A DNA stretch of 44,243 nt from Candidatus Muproteobacteria bacterium RBG_16_65_34 (GTDB taxonomy: Bacteria > Pseudomonadota > Gammaproteobacteria > Acidiferrobacterales > Sulfurifustaceae), in NCBI GenBank assembly GCA_001785115.1, contig MFSU01000048.1, positions 1 to 44,243 of the forward strand, read 5' to 3'. This document shows positions 12,056 through 19,302 of the stretch, one piece after another. The translations under genes were made by a program, and so were the position numbers. A model generated the notes under the pieces. The model saw only the letters and a list, made by a program, of their open reading frames with translations, did not search any database and was not told the DNA's origin. The first letter of the stretch is position 1. Every line of letters starts with the position of its first letter.

Positions 12056-12077
12056 TTATCCACAGAATTTGTGAATA
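12056..12077. promoter_or_regulatory. DnaA-box-like inverted pair
   Basis: TTATCCACA at 12056-12064 is a perfect match to the classical DnaA box. TTGTGAATA at 12069-12077 is a one-mismatch box in the opposite orientation, four bases away. Whether DnaA binds is not known; one perfect 9-mer is expected by chance now and then, but a facing pair in an intergenic region is less common. No origin genes are nearby. Confidence 0.35.
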
Positions 12078-12280
12078 GCTTGGCAACCCGTTTCATGTCT
12101 CGGCGATTGTTGCTGAATCTTCCATGAGGCGGGAGTGACCGCACGAATCGGAGATTGTGCCGGCGCTCGCTCTATACGCTGGTGCGAGGTTCAGGTACGC
12201 TTATGCGCGCGTTGCAGGTGTAGGGAACTTCCCCGTCATCCGCCAATCTCTAGAGAGATCCCCCGATTTCGCAGGCATTT

Positions 12281-14284
12281 GTGACTCGCTTGTCGCAGAA
12301 TTTTATCGAGTTCGGCCATTTCGCCTCCTATCTGGCGCTGATGGTTGCGTTGTTGCAAGGTCTGGCGCCCGTCGGGGCGCGGCTCTTGCGCATCCCGAGG
12401 CTCGCCGAAGTAAGCCTCAATGCCGCGGTGGCGGTGTTCGTGTTGACCACGATCGGGGCGCTCAGTCTGATCCACGCCTTTGTCGCCGGCAATTTTTCCG
12501 TACTGTACGTCGCCCAGAACTCGAATCAGGCGCTGCCGCTCTTCTATAAGGTCGCGGCGCTCTGGGGCGGCCACGAAGGCTCGCTCTATCTCTGGGTCTG
12601 GATCCTCACGCTCTATACCGTCATCGTCGCCTGGCACGGGCGCAGCCGTTACCCCGCGCATCTGCCCGTGATCCTCTCCGTGCAGGGCTGGCTCATGGTC
12701 GGGTTCTTCGGTCTTATCCTGTTTCTGTCCAGCCCCTTCGAGCGCCTGCTGCCCGCGGCGCCCGACGGGCAGGACCTCAATCCGCTGCTCCAGGACCCGG
12801 GCATGGTGGTGCATCCGCCCATGCTGTACCTGGGCTATGTCGGTTTTTCCGTGCCCTTCGCCTTCGCCATGACCGCGCTCCTTACCAACTGGAAGAGCGA
12901 ACTCTGGGTCGGATTCGTGCGGCGCTGGGCGCTGATCGCCTGGGGGTTTCTCACCGCCGGCATCATGATCGGCGGCTGGTGGGCCTATTACGAGCTCGGC
13001 TGGGGCGGCTACTGGGGCTGGGACCCGGTGGAGAACGCCTCGTTCATGCCGTGGCTGATCGGGACCGCGCTGGTGCATTCGATCGCCGTGCAGGATCGCC
13101 GGCACATGCTGCACGCGTGGAATATCTTCCTCGTGATCTCCACGTTCTCGCTCTCCCTTCTCGGAACCTTTCTCGTGCGCTCGGGGGTGCTGTCCTCGGT
13201 GCACGCCTTCGCCGTCGACCCGGGGCGCGGCGCCTATATCCTCAGTTTCATGGTGATCGTGCTGTCGGTCTCATTCGGCATTTTCCTCGCCAAGGGCCGT
13301 TACCAGGAGGCGCGCGAGTCCATCACCTCGTTTGTGTCCCGCGAATCGCTGTTCGTATGGAACAACGTGATTTTCACCGCGGCCTGTATCTGTGTGATGC
13401 TCGGCACGCTGTACCCGCTCGCCCTGGACGCGCTCTACGGGGACAAGATCACGGTGGGCGCGCCGTATTTCAACGTCGTGATGGTGCCGCTGTTTCTCAT
13501 GATCCTGCTGCTCATGGGCGTGGGGCCGCTCGTGCCCTGGCGCAAGGCGAACCCCGAGCGCCTGAAGCGCCGGCTCCTGATCCCCGGGATCGTCGGTGCG
13601 ACGGCCGTGGCGTTTATGTGGCTGCTTGGGTGGCACGCGCACTGGACCGCGCCCGCGGCGGTCGGATTTGCCGCCTTCACGGCGGCGGCGCTGTTGACGG
13701 ATTACTGGCGCGCGGTAACTCAGCGCCGCGCGCAGCTCAACGAACCCATCGCCCGTGCGCTGTGGAAGACCGTAGCCGGCAACCGCCGCCACTACGGGGG
13801 CATGGTGGTGCACTTCGGAATCGTGGTGATCGCGCTCGGGCTCGTGGGCTCGGGGCTGTTTCGCTCGGAGATCGCGGTAACGCTCGCCCCGGGCGATGTG
13901 GTGGAGGTGGGCGGCGAGCGGCTGCGCTTCGAGGGTGTGCGCGAGCTGCGCGGGCCGAATTACACTGCCGTGCAGGGGCGCTTCACGATGATCGATTACG
14001 GTCGCAGCGTGGCGCCGGAGCGGCGCCGTTACCTGCGCCAGGAGGCGCCGATGACTGAAAGCGCCATCGATGCGACCTGGTTGCGCGATGTGTACGTGGT
14101 GCTGGCGGAAGCGGCGGGCGCGGAAAAATGGGCCGTGCAGGTCTACGTCAATCCGCTGGTACGGTTCATCTGGTCCGGGGGCGCGATTATCCTCTCGGGC
14201 TTGCTGCTGGCGCTGAGCCAGCGCCGCCCGCGGCAGCGCGAGGCCCGGCCGATCCTGGCCGGGACGGCCCCGGTCAAATCCTGA
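12281..14284 (+). CDS. ccmF: cytochrome c heme lyase subunit CcmF
   Basis: A 667-residue polytopic inner-membrane protein that joins heme to apocytochrome c with CcmH/CcmI. The heme-handling WWD domain is seen as WGGYWGWDPVENASFMPW (about residues 243-260). The flanking family motifs LWGGHEGSLYLWVW and MLYLGYVGFSVPFA are present, as are about 15 hydrophobic segments and a C-terminal periplasmic domain. The start is not certain: GTG 12281 gives MTRLSQNFIEFGHFASYLAL, and most family members begin about four residues before the E-x-GHFA segment, which agrees. It is the first gene of a plus-strand ccmF-ccmH-ccmI block; ccmG, normally directly after ccmF, is instead in the opposing block. Confidence 0.96.
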   Translation: MTRLSQNFIEFGHFASYLALMVALLQGLAPVGARLLRIPRLAEVSLNAAVAVFVLTTIGALSLIHAFVAGNFSVLYVAQNSNQALPLFYKVAALWGGHEGSLYLWVWILTLYTVIVAWHGRSRYPAHLPVILSVQGWLMVGFFGLILFLSSPFERLLPAAPDGQDLNPLLQDPGMVVHPPMLYLGYVGFSVPFAFAMTALLTNWKSELWVGFVRRWALIAWGFLTAGIMIGGWWAYYELGWGGYWGWDPVENASFMPWLIGTALVHSIAVQDRRHMLHAWNIFLVISTFSLSLLGTFLVRSGVLSSVHAFAVDPGRGAYILSFMVIVLSVSFGIFLAKGRYQEARESITSFVSRESLFVWNNVIFTAACICVMLGTLYPLALDALYGDKITVGAPYFNVVMVPLFLMILLLMGVGPLVPWRKANPERLKRRLLIPGIVGATAVAFMWLLGWHAHWTAPAAVGFAAFTAAALLTDYWRAVTQRRAQLNEPIARALWKTVAGNRRHYGGMVVHFGIVVIALGLVGSGLFRSEIAVTLAPGDVVEVGGERLRFEGVRELRGPNYTAVQGRFTMIDYGRSVAPERRRYLRQEAPMTESAIDATWLRDVYVVLAEAAGAEKWAVQVYVNPLVRFIWSGGAIILSGLLLALSQRRPRQREARPILAGTAPVKS

Positions 14285-14302
14285 CGCCGTGATGCGACGC
14301 AA

Positions 14303-14791
14303 ATGAACAGGTCGGTTTCCCATTTTTATCCGCGTTTATCCGCGTTCATCTGCGGTTTCGCGGTGTTGTTCTTGTTCGCCTCGGCGATCGCCGATCAGGT
14401 GGCGGAGGATCCCCTCGAGCGGCAGATGCTCGATATCGCCAAGGATCTGCGCTGCGCGGTGTGCCAGAACCAGCCGATCTCGGAGTCGAACGCCGACCTC
14501 GCGCGCGACATGCGTGAGGTCATCCGCGAGCAGCTCAAGGCCGGAAAATCGCGCGCCGAGATCGTCCGGTATTTCGTCGATCGTTACGGCAACTACGTCC
14601 TGATGAAACCCCCCTACGAGGGTACCGGGGCGCCGCTTTGGGCCTTGCCGCTCGCGATCTTTCTGGTTCTGGCGGCGTCGGCCTGGGTGTTCCTCAAACG
14701 CCGGCTGCGCGCGCCCATGCCTCCGCCGCCCGAGCTGACCGAGCAGGACCGCGCGCGCGTGCGCGAGGCGCGCCGGCAGGAAGCCGAATGA
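14303..14791 (+). CDS. ccmH: cytochrome c maturation thioredoxin-like protein CcmH (CycL type)
   Basis: A 162-residue periplasm-facing protein that reduces apocytochrome heme-binding cysteines. The signature LRCAVCQNQPISESNADLA is clear, and a C-terminal membrane anchor (LWALPLAIFLVLAASAWVFL) is present. A signal peptide precedes DQVAEDPLE, with predicted cleavage after ASAIA. Unusually, part of that signal peptide (FYPRLSAFICGF) is encoded by a dispersed repeat at 14325-14358. The ATG at 14303 lies 18 nt after the ccmF stop with no clear ribosome site. The stop overlaps the ccmI ATG (ATGA). Confidence 0.94.
   Translation: MNRSVSHFYPRLSAFICGFAVLFLFASAIADQVAEDPLERQMLDIAKDLRCAVCQNQPISESNADLARDMREVIREQLKAGKSRAEIVRYFVDRYGNYVLMKPPYEGTGAPLWALPLAIFLVLAASAWVFLKRRLRAPMPPPPELTEQDRARVREARRQEAE
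14325..14358 (+). repeat. 34-bp dispersed repeat within the ccmH signal-peptide region
   Basis: This 34-base stretch, built from ATCCGCGTT / ATCTGCGGTTT words, matches 43051-43084 upstream of proB at all but two positions. It also matches, inverted, the end of obgE (42969-43001). Inside ccmH it is translated as about twelve residues, including part of the hydrophobic core of the signal peptide. The element family is defined only from these three sites. Confidence 0.85.
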
Positions 14792-15678
14792 CGCTCTGGG
14801 CCTGGACTGTGGTCGCGCTCGTTTTGAGCACCGCGACCGTCGTGTTTCTGGCGCGGCCGCTCGGACGCGGTCCGCAGCCCGAGCGGCGCGAGCAGCGCCA
14901 CGAGCTGACGCTGCTGCGCGACCGGCTGCTGGCGCAGCTCAATGAGCTCGATATCGAGACCGGAGACCGGAATCTCGACCCCGAGGTCGTGCAGGACGAG
15001 CGCCGTCGCCTCGAGGGCGAGCTCGCCCAGGTGTTGCGCGATCTCGATGCGGCGCAGGCCGCCGCACCGGCCGCCGCACCGGCGACGGAGGCCGGGCGCT
15101 GGCGCGCGACGCTGATCGTGCTGGCGCTCGTGCTCCCGCTCGCCGCCGCCGGGCTCTACGTCCTCAACCACAAAGTTGCGCCGTCCAATCTCGAGGCCCT
15201 GTTCGAGGGCGCAATCGACGTGCCGATGGACGTGCTCAAGATGGTCAAGCGGTTGGAGAAGCGTCTGAGCCAGCAGCCCGACGACGCTCCGGGCTGGGCC
15301 CGCCTGGGCCGCTCCTACGCCGTTCTGGGGCGCCCGGAGGATGCCAAGGCGGCGTTCGCCAGGGCTTATGGCCTCGCGCCCGAGGATCGGGCCGTCGTGG
15401 CGGATTACGCCTGGTTCTTGTACAACCAGGATCCGAGTAACACCCAGGGTCTGGTGAGCGAGATCTATACCCGCCTGTACCGTCTGGAGCCGCAGCACCC
15501 GGGCGCGCTGTGGTTCCTCGGGTTGGCTGCCTATCAGAAGGGGGAGGCCAAACAGGCGATCGCCTACTGGGAGCGGCTGCTTAAGGTCTTGCCGCCGGAG
15601 TCCGAAGAGTCGGTGACCAGTGTGCGCGCGGCGATCGCCCAGGCGCGCGCGGAAGCGCGGCACCCGCCCCGTCAGTAA
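14788..15678 (+). CDS. ccmI: cytochrome c maturation TPR protein CcmI
   Basis: A 296-residue apocytochrome chaperone. It has an N-terminal membrane helix (TLWAWTVVALVLSTATVVFLA), then a coiled-coil segment (about residues 35-90: LRDRLLAQLNELDIETGDRNLDPEVVQDERRRLEGELAQVLRDLD, in pieces). A second membrane helix (TLIVLALVLPLAAAGLYVL) follows, and a TPR domain with PDDAPGWARLGRSYAVLGRPEDAKAAFARAYGL completes it. It is shorter than fused CcmI proteins of about 400 residues but complete in domain order. The ATG overlaps the ccmH stop. The reading frame open upstream of 14788 is a ccmH shadow. Confidence 0.93.
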   Translation: MTLWAWTVVALVLSTATVVFLARPLGRGPQPERREQRHELTLLRDRLLAQLNELDIETGDRNLDPEVVQDERRRLEGELAQVLRDLDAAQAAAPAAAPATEAGRWRATLIVLALVLPLAAAGLYVLNHKVAPSNLEALFEGAIDVPMDVLKMVKRLEKRLSQQPDDAPGWARLGRSYAVLGRPEDAKAAFARAYGLAPEDRAVVADYAWFLYNQDPSNTQGLVSEIYTRLYRLEPQHPGALWFLGLAAYQKGEAKQAIAYWERLLKVLPPESEESVTSVRAAIAQARAEARHPPRQ

Positions 15679-15697
15679 GGCCGGGTTGGATTGTTTA

Positions 15698-15851
15698 CCA
15701 CTGAGGACACAGAGAAAGACTAGAATGGACAGGATTAACAGGATTTACAGGATTAACACAAACACCACTTCAAAAACGTTGTTGCCTTGTCCCTAATCCT
15801 GTTAATCCTGTCCATTTGTTTTTGTTCTCTCTGCGATCTCTGCGGTGAAAA
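15698..15851. repeat. nested inverted repeats between convergent ccmI and ccmG
   Basis: An inner perfect inverted repeat has 22-bp arms at 15724-15745 and 15795-15816 (AATGGACAGGATTAAC... and its complement), with extra AGGATT-AC copies in between. It is flanked by a weaker outer pair: CACTGAGGACACAGAGA near 15702 and CTCTGCGATCTCTGCGGTGA at 15829-15848. The outer right arm belongs to the same family as the pair before obgE (41853-41929). It sits where two opposing operons end, so it could act as a bidirectional terminator-like structure, although no strong U tract is seen. Confidence 0.85.
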
Positions 15852-15854
15852 CTT

Positions 15855-16376
15855 TTACCCCAGCTCCCGGACCAAGGGCAGGAGCTTGTCCTGCCAGGTC
15901 TCGATCGTGACCGGGCCGATGTGCTTGTAGCGGATCACGCCCTCCTTGTCGATCACGAAGGTCTCCGGCACGCCATAGACGCCGAGCTCGATGCCGAACC
16001 GCCCTTCGAGATCGACAATGCTCGTCTCGTAGGGATCGCCCAGGTCTTTGAGCCAGCTCAGGGCGTCCGCGCGCTGGTCCTTGTAGTTGAGTCCGACGAT
16101 GGGCGCGCCTTTTTGCCGGGCGATTTCAAGAAGAACCGGATGCTCCTGGCGGCAAGCCGTGCACCACGAGGCCCAGACATTGAGCAGGTATACCCGCCCG
16201 CGCAGGTCGTTCGGGCTCAGGCTGCGCTTGGGGTTTGCGAGGGTCGGCAGCGCGAAGGCCGGCAGCGGCTTGCCGATCAGGGGCGAGGGGATCTTGCGCG
16301 GATCGAGCGCCAGCCCGGACCAGAGCAGTACGCCCAGCAGGGCGAAGAGCGCGATCGGGATAACAAATTTCTTCAC
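15855..16376 (-). CDS. ccmG: thiol:disulfide interchange protein CcmG (DsbE)
   Basis: A 173-residue membrane-anchored thioredoxin that reduces apocytochrome c before heme attachment. Visible features are an N-terminal anchor (VIPIALFALLGVLLWSGLAL), the active site W71-C72-T-A-C75 in LLNVWASWCTACRQEHPVLLE, and the cis-Pro segment GVYGVPETFVID, typical of CcmG. The more common active site is WCxPC or WCPTC; Thr-Ala is an uncommon dipeptide but both cysteines are intact. It is the last gene of the minus-strand block ccmA-B-C-D-E-G and overlaps the ccmE stop by 4 nt. Confidence 0.95.
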   Translation of the reverse strand: MKKFVIPIALFALLGVLLWSGLALDPRKIPSPLIGKPLPAFALPTLANPKRSLSPNDLRGRVYLLNVWASWCTACRQEHPVLLEIARQKGAPIVGLNYKDQRADALSWLKDLGDPYETSIVDLEGRFGIELGVYGVPETFVIDKEGVIRYKHIGPVTIETWQDKLLPLVRELG

Positions 16377-16804
16377 GGCTTCTTGTAGGCCGAACCCTCG
16401 AGGGCCTTGGCGGCCTCGGGTGGCATGTAGTTCTCGTCGTGCTTCGCAAGCACCTCGCGCGCGAGGAAGCGGTGGTCGCGCAGCTTTCCCTGCGCCACGA
16501 TGCCCTGGCCCTCGCGGAAGAGATCCGGCAGCACGCCCCGGTAGTGCACCGTGACGCTCTTGTTGTTGTCGGTGACGATGAAGTCCACCGTGAGGCCGTC
16601 CGCGGACTTCTTGACGCTGCCCTTCTCGACCAGACCGCCGATGCGGAATTCCTTGTCCACCGGCGCCTTGCCGGAGTAGATCTCGGTGGGCGAGAAGAAA
16701 AACACCAGGTTGCTCTGAAACGCGTTCAGCACGAACAGGCCGGAGACGGTAAGCCCCACGACGCCGACGCTGATGAGGGCAAGACGCTTGTATCTGGGTT
16801 TCAT
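16373..16804 (-). CDS. ccmE: heme chaperone CcmE
   Basis: A 143-residue periplasmic heme chaperone with an N-terminal anchor (ALISVGVVGLTVSGLFVLNAF) and an OB-fold domain (IGGLVEKGSVKK, VHYRGVLPDLFREGQGIVAQG). The covalent heme ligand motif is AKHDENYMPPE, with H122 and Y126, the classical HxxxY. Start and stop overlap neighbours: its ATG shares bases with the ccmD stop (ATGA at 16801-16804), and its stop overlaps ccmG. Confidence 0.97.
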   Translation of the reverse strand: MKPRYKRLALISVGVVGLTVSGLFVLNAFQSNLVFFFSPTEIYSGKAPVDKEFRIGGLVEKGSVKKSADGLTVDFIVTDNNKSVTVHYRGVLPDLFREGQGIVAQGKLRDHRFLAREVLAKHDENYMPPEAAKALEGSAYKKP

Positions 16805-16971
16805 CGGGAACGACCTTTGAGACGGTAGAACTCGCGCAGCGCGTTGAGCACCGCGTCGCGGCGGCGCAGCGGCAGCGCGATGTTAAGCAGCAGGACCACC
16901 GCGGCGGCCGCGTACGACGACCACACGTACAGGGCGTACCCGCCCATGGAGAAGAACTCCGCCCAGTTCAT
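16801..16971 (-). CDS. ccmD: heme exporter small protein CcmD
   Basis: A 56-residue single-span protein: MNWAEFFSMGGYALYVWSSYA, a hydrophobic helix AAVVLLLNIALPL, then a basic tail with RRRDAVLNALREFYRLK. The pattern FxMGGYAxYVWxSY and positively charged cytoplasmic tail are typical of CcmD, which releases holo-CcmE from CcmABC. The start ATG at 16971 overlaps the ccmC stop (ATGA). Position between ccmC and ccmE confirms the call despite its small size. Confidence 0.93.
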   Translation of the reverse strand: MNWAEFFSMGGYALYVWSSYAAAAVVLLLNIALPLRRRDAVLNALREFYRLKGRSR

Positions 16972-17696
16972 CGCCGCGACTCCACCAGCTCCTGGACCCA
17001 GGAGGTGTGCTTCTCGCGCTCGAGGATTTCGTTGCGCATGCGCAGCAGCGCCGCGGTGAGGAAGTAAAAGGTGAAGGCCACGGCCATCGTGAGCAGCGGC
17101 ATGAGGATGCTCAGGTGGATCGTGGGTTTGCCCATGCGCCCGACCGAGGCCGGCTGGTGCAGCGTGTTCCACCACTCCACCGAGAAGTGGATGACGGGGA
17201 TATTCACCACGCCCACAAGCGCGAGGATGGCCGCGGCGCGCGCCGCGCGTCTGGGGTCGTCGATGCTCGCGCGCAAGGCCATCACCCCTATGTACAGGAA
17301 AAACAGGATAAGTTCCGAGGTGAGCCGCGCATCCCACACCCACCAGGCGCCCCACATGGGCTTGCCCCAGAGCGAACCGGTGATGAGCGCGAGCAGCGTG
17401 AAGGAGGCGCCGATCGGCGCGCAGGCCGAGGCGAGCGTCTCCATGAGCTTCACGTTCCAGACGAGCGCCGCGGCCCCGGCCGCGGCCATCACGGCGTAGA
17501 CGAACATGGACATCCAGGCGGCGGGCACGTGGATGAACATGATGCGCACCGTCTCGCCCTGCTGGTAGTCCGGGGGCGCGACGAAAAGCCCCAGGTAGAG
17601 CCCGAGCGCCAGCAGCAGAACGGTCGCCCCGGCGAGCCAGGGGATCAGTGTTCCAGCCAGGGGATAGAAGGTCTTGGGCGAGGCGTACTTGTGCAT
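16968..17696 (-). CDS. ccmC: heme export/transfer protein CcmC
   Basis: A 242-residue six-helix membrane protein that delivers heme to CcmE. The WWD-type tryptophan segment is seen as GKPMWGAWWVWDARLTSELILFF, and the conserved histidine regions as FIHVPAAWMSMFVY and VIHFSVEWWNTLHQ. I use ATG 17696 (MHKYASPKTFYPLAG), which gives the family length. However, no ribosome site lies directly upstream of it. GTG 17720 (eight codons upstream: VEIYILIG) is preceded by a purine-rich GGGAGAGGGGGA and could be the real start. Both the possible ribosome site and the ATG context lie in the right end of the composite repeat at 17694-17922. A much longer in-frame extension to 17837 is translated repeat and unlikely to be used. 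Confidence 0.93.
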   Translation of the reverse strand: MHKYASPKTFYPLAGTLIPWLAGATVLLLALGLYLGLFVAPPDYQQGETVRIMFIHVPAAWMSMFVYAVMAAAGAAALVWNVKLMETLASACAPIGASFTLLALITGSLWGKPMWGAWWVWDARLTSELILFFLYIGVMALRASIDDPRRAARAAAILALVGVVNIPVIHFSVEWWNTLHQPASVGRMGKPTIHLSILMPLLTMAVAFTFYFLTAALLRMRNEILEREKHTSWVQELVESRR

Positions 17697-17922
17697 GCCG
17701 ATCAAAATATAGATTTCCACCAACTCCCCCTCTCCCCTCGCGGGAGGTGAGGCGGGGTTTTCGCGGATGCACTTAACGTGCATCCGCGCCGCCGAACGGG
17801 CGCGAATGATTCCCTCGCGCCCCGGCGGGAAAAACAAGGGGTTAGGGCGCTACCCCTCTCCCTCATTCCCTCTCCCTCAAGGGGAGAGGGAGGCGAGCCG
17901 AGCGCGCTACGCGCGATTTCAT
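17694..17922 (-). repeat. composite palindromic repeat between ccmB and ccmC
   Basis: These 229 bp separate two genes that normally almost touch. On the minus strand it starts, just after the ccmB stop, with AAATCGCGCGTAGCGCGCTC then GGCTCGCC. It continues with CCCTCTCC-type palindromes, a nested 52-bp hairpin element (17746-17797) and another GGGAGAGGGGG tract. It ends with GGTGGAAATCTATATT then TTGATCGGCATG. Both ends match the valS insert at 3955-4157, where the right end reads GTGAAAATCTCTATTCTGG then TCGGAATG. The right end overlaps the ccmC start codon. Confidence 0.85.
17746..17797. repeat. 52-bp hairpin element, copy 1 (nested)
   Basis: GGTGAGGCGG, then a hairpin with 11-bp arms 17762-17772 and 17778-17788 around the loop TTAAC, then CCGCCGAACG. 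It aligns without gaps to copy 2 at 39611-39662. In this copy the second pair of the stem is G-C; in copy 2 it is A-T, so both sides changed together. Confidence 0.88.
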
Positions 17923-18618
17923 TTAGTCCAGGGAGACGCGTAACGCCGCCGCTGCCGCCCACGGGGCGAAGGTGAGCGTGAGCGCGAGAAACGCGGCCAA
18001 AAGCGAAATATAGGCCTCGATCTCCGCGCCCGCGGCGGCCTGCGCCACACTCCCGGCGCCAAAAATGAGCACGGGAGTATACAACGGCAGCACCAGCAGC
18101 GAAACCAGCACGCCCCCGCCGCGCAGGCCCAGGGTAAGCGCCGCGCCCACGGCCCCGATGAGGCTCAAGACCGGCGTGCCGAGCAGGAGCGAGAGCAGCA
18201 GCGCCCCCATGGCCTCGGAGGGCAGGTTGAGCTGCACCGCGAGCAGCGGCGAGATCAGCACCAGGGGCAGCCCCGTGAGCACCCAGTGGGCCGCGACCTT
18301 GGAAAGCACCAGGAGCGAGAGCGGATGCGGCGAGAGCGCCAGCAGCTCGAGCGTGCCGTCGGCGTAGTCGTTGGCGAACATGCGGTTGAGTGCGAGCATC
18401 ACGGAAAGCAGCGCCGCCACCCACAGCACCCCCGGGGCGAGGGTGCGCAGCAGCGAGGGCTCGGGGCCCACCCCGAGCGGAAACAGGCTCGTGACGATCG
18501 CGAAGAACACCAGCGGCGTGAGCACATCGGCGCTGCGGCGCCAGGCGACCGTGAGATCGCGCCGCAGCACGTTCGCCGTCGCGGCGAGCAGCGAAGGGGA
18601 GGTCATGGGTTCAGGCAT
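17923..18618 (-). CDS. ccmB: heme exporter permease CcmB
   Basis: A 231-residue ABC permease of the CcmABCD release complex with six hydrophobic segments. Family segments include RRDLTVAWRRSADVLTPLVFF at the N-terminus, then WVAALLSVMLALNRMFANDYADGTLELL and LGTPVLSLIGAVGAALTLGLR. The start at 18618 overlaps the ccmA stop by 8 nt; an alternative ATG at 18606 lies 5 nt past the ccmA stop, and neither has a clear ribosome site. After its stop the composite repeat begins immediately, breaking the tight spacing seen in the rest of the block. Confidence 0.94.
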   Translation of the reverse strand: MPEPMTSPSLLAATANVLRRDLTVAWRRSADVLTPLVFFAIVTSLFPLGVGPEPSLLRTLAPGVLWVAALLSVMLALNRMFANDYADGTLELLALSPHPLSLLVLSKVAAHWVLTGLPLVLISPLLAVQLNLPSEAMGALLLSLLLGTPVLSLIGAVGAALTLGLRGGGVLVSLLVLPLYTPVLIFGAGSVAQAAAGAEIEAYISLLAAFLALTLTFAPWAAAAALRVSLD

Positions 18619-19225
18619 CGAGCCGGACGTAGGTGACGTTCTTGATCTCGACTTCGAAGTCCTGGTGCGAGGTCAGCACCACCATGCCCCCATCCGCGAG
18701 ATGCCCGGTGAGCGCCTGCGTCATCAGAGTGACGGAGGCGACATCGAGGGCGCTGAAGGGCTCATCGAGAATCCACAGCGGTTTCCTGAGCAGCACCAGA
18801 CGCGCGAGCGCCAGGCGGCGCTTCTGACCCTGCGAGAGGATCTTGGCGGGGAAGCCGCGGTAGGGCGAGAGCCGCACGGTTTCGAGCGCCGCGTCGATAC
18901 GCTCTGGGTCGGCCGCACCCGCAAGGCCGGCGGCGGCGCGCAGATTCTCCGCCGGTGTGAGCTCGCCCTGGATGCCGTTCAGGTGGCCCACGTAGGCGAG
19001 CTCGTTGCGGAACTCATCGCCGAGCGCGCGGGTTTCGGCGCCGCGCCAGCGGATCTCCCCGGCGGCCTGGCGCGTGAGCCCGCACAGGGTGCGCAGCAGC
19101 GTGGTCTTGCCGGTGCCGTTGGCGCCGACGACGTGCAGCAACTCGCCGGGTTTGAGCGCAAACGACAGGTCGCTGAAGAGCGGGCGGTCGCCGCGCACGC
19201 ACGCGAGATTCACGACTTCCAGCAA
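18611..19225 (-). CDS. ccmA: heme exporter ATP-binding protein CcmA
   Basis: A 204-residue ABC ATPase that powers release of heme-loaded CcmE. Walker A is GANGTGKT (residues 34-41), the ABC signature is LSQGQKRRLALARL, and Walker B with the D-loop is LWILDEPFSALD. The start is TTG 19225 (LLEVVNLACVRGDRPLF), chosen because a strong GGGGAGGAGG ribosome site is placed about 7 nt before it. It begins 78 nt after tRNA-Arg on the same strand, with no obvious terminator between, so read-through from the tRNA promoter is possible. Confidence 0.96.
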   Translation of the reverse strand: MLEVVNLACVRGDRPLFSDLSFALKPGELLHVVGANGTGKTTLLRTLCGLTRQAAGEIRWRGAETRALGDEFRNELAYVGHLNGIQGELTPAENLRAAAGLAGAADPERIDAALETVRLSPYRGFPAKILSQGQKRRLALARLVLLRKPLWILDEPFSALDVASVTLMTQALTGHLADGGMVVLTSHQDFEVEIKNVTYVRLDA

Positions 19226-19302
19226 GGTCCTCCTCCCCGAGGTGGAATGCTCAAGTTATAGGCAGGTTGTGCAGCCGTCCCGAGCTGCATCCGCCGCGAA
19301 GT

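Larger units (their letters stand above)
11779..12280. other. about 500-bp gene-free region between lptG and ccmF
   Basis: No credible gene is present on either strand; the apparent minus-strand frame over 11660-12049 is mostly lptG antisense. The first 26 bases hold a heptamer repeat. Then come a T9 run near 11838 and an A/T-richer stretch (about 11930-12110) containing several TGTGC/GCACA words and a DnaA-box-like pair at 12056-12077. The ccmF promoter should lie here, but no strong -35/-10 pair is obvious. Confidence 0.5.

Noticed and set aside
17697-17837. N-terminal extension of CcmC by 47 residues
   Set aside because: The extension is translated repeat sequence (including the hairpin element), begins in the repeat, and makes CcmC longer than its family; the start near 17696-17720 fits better.
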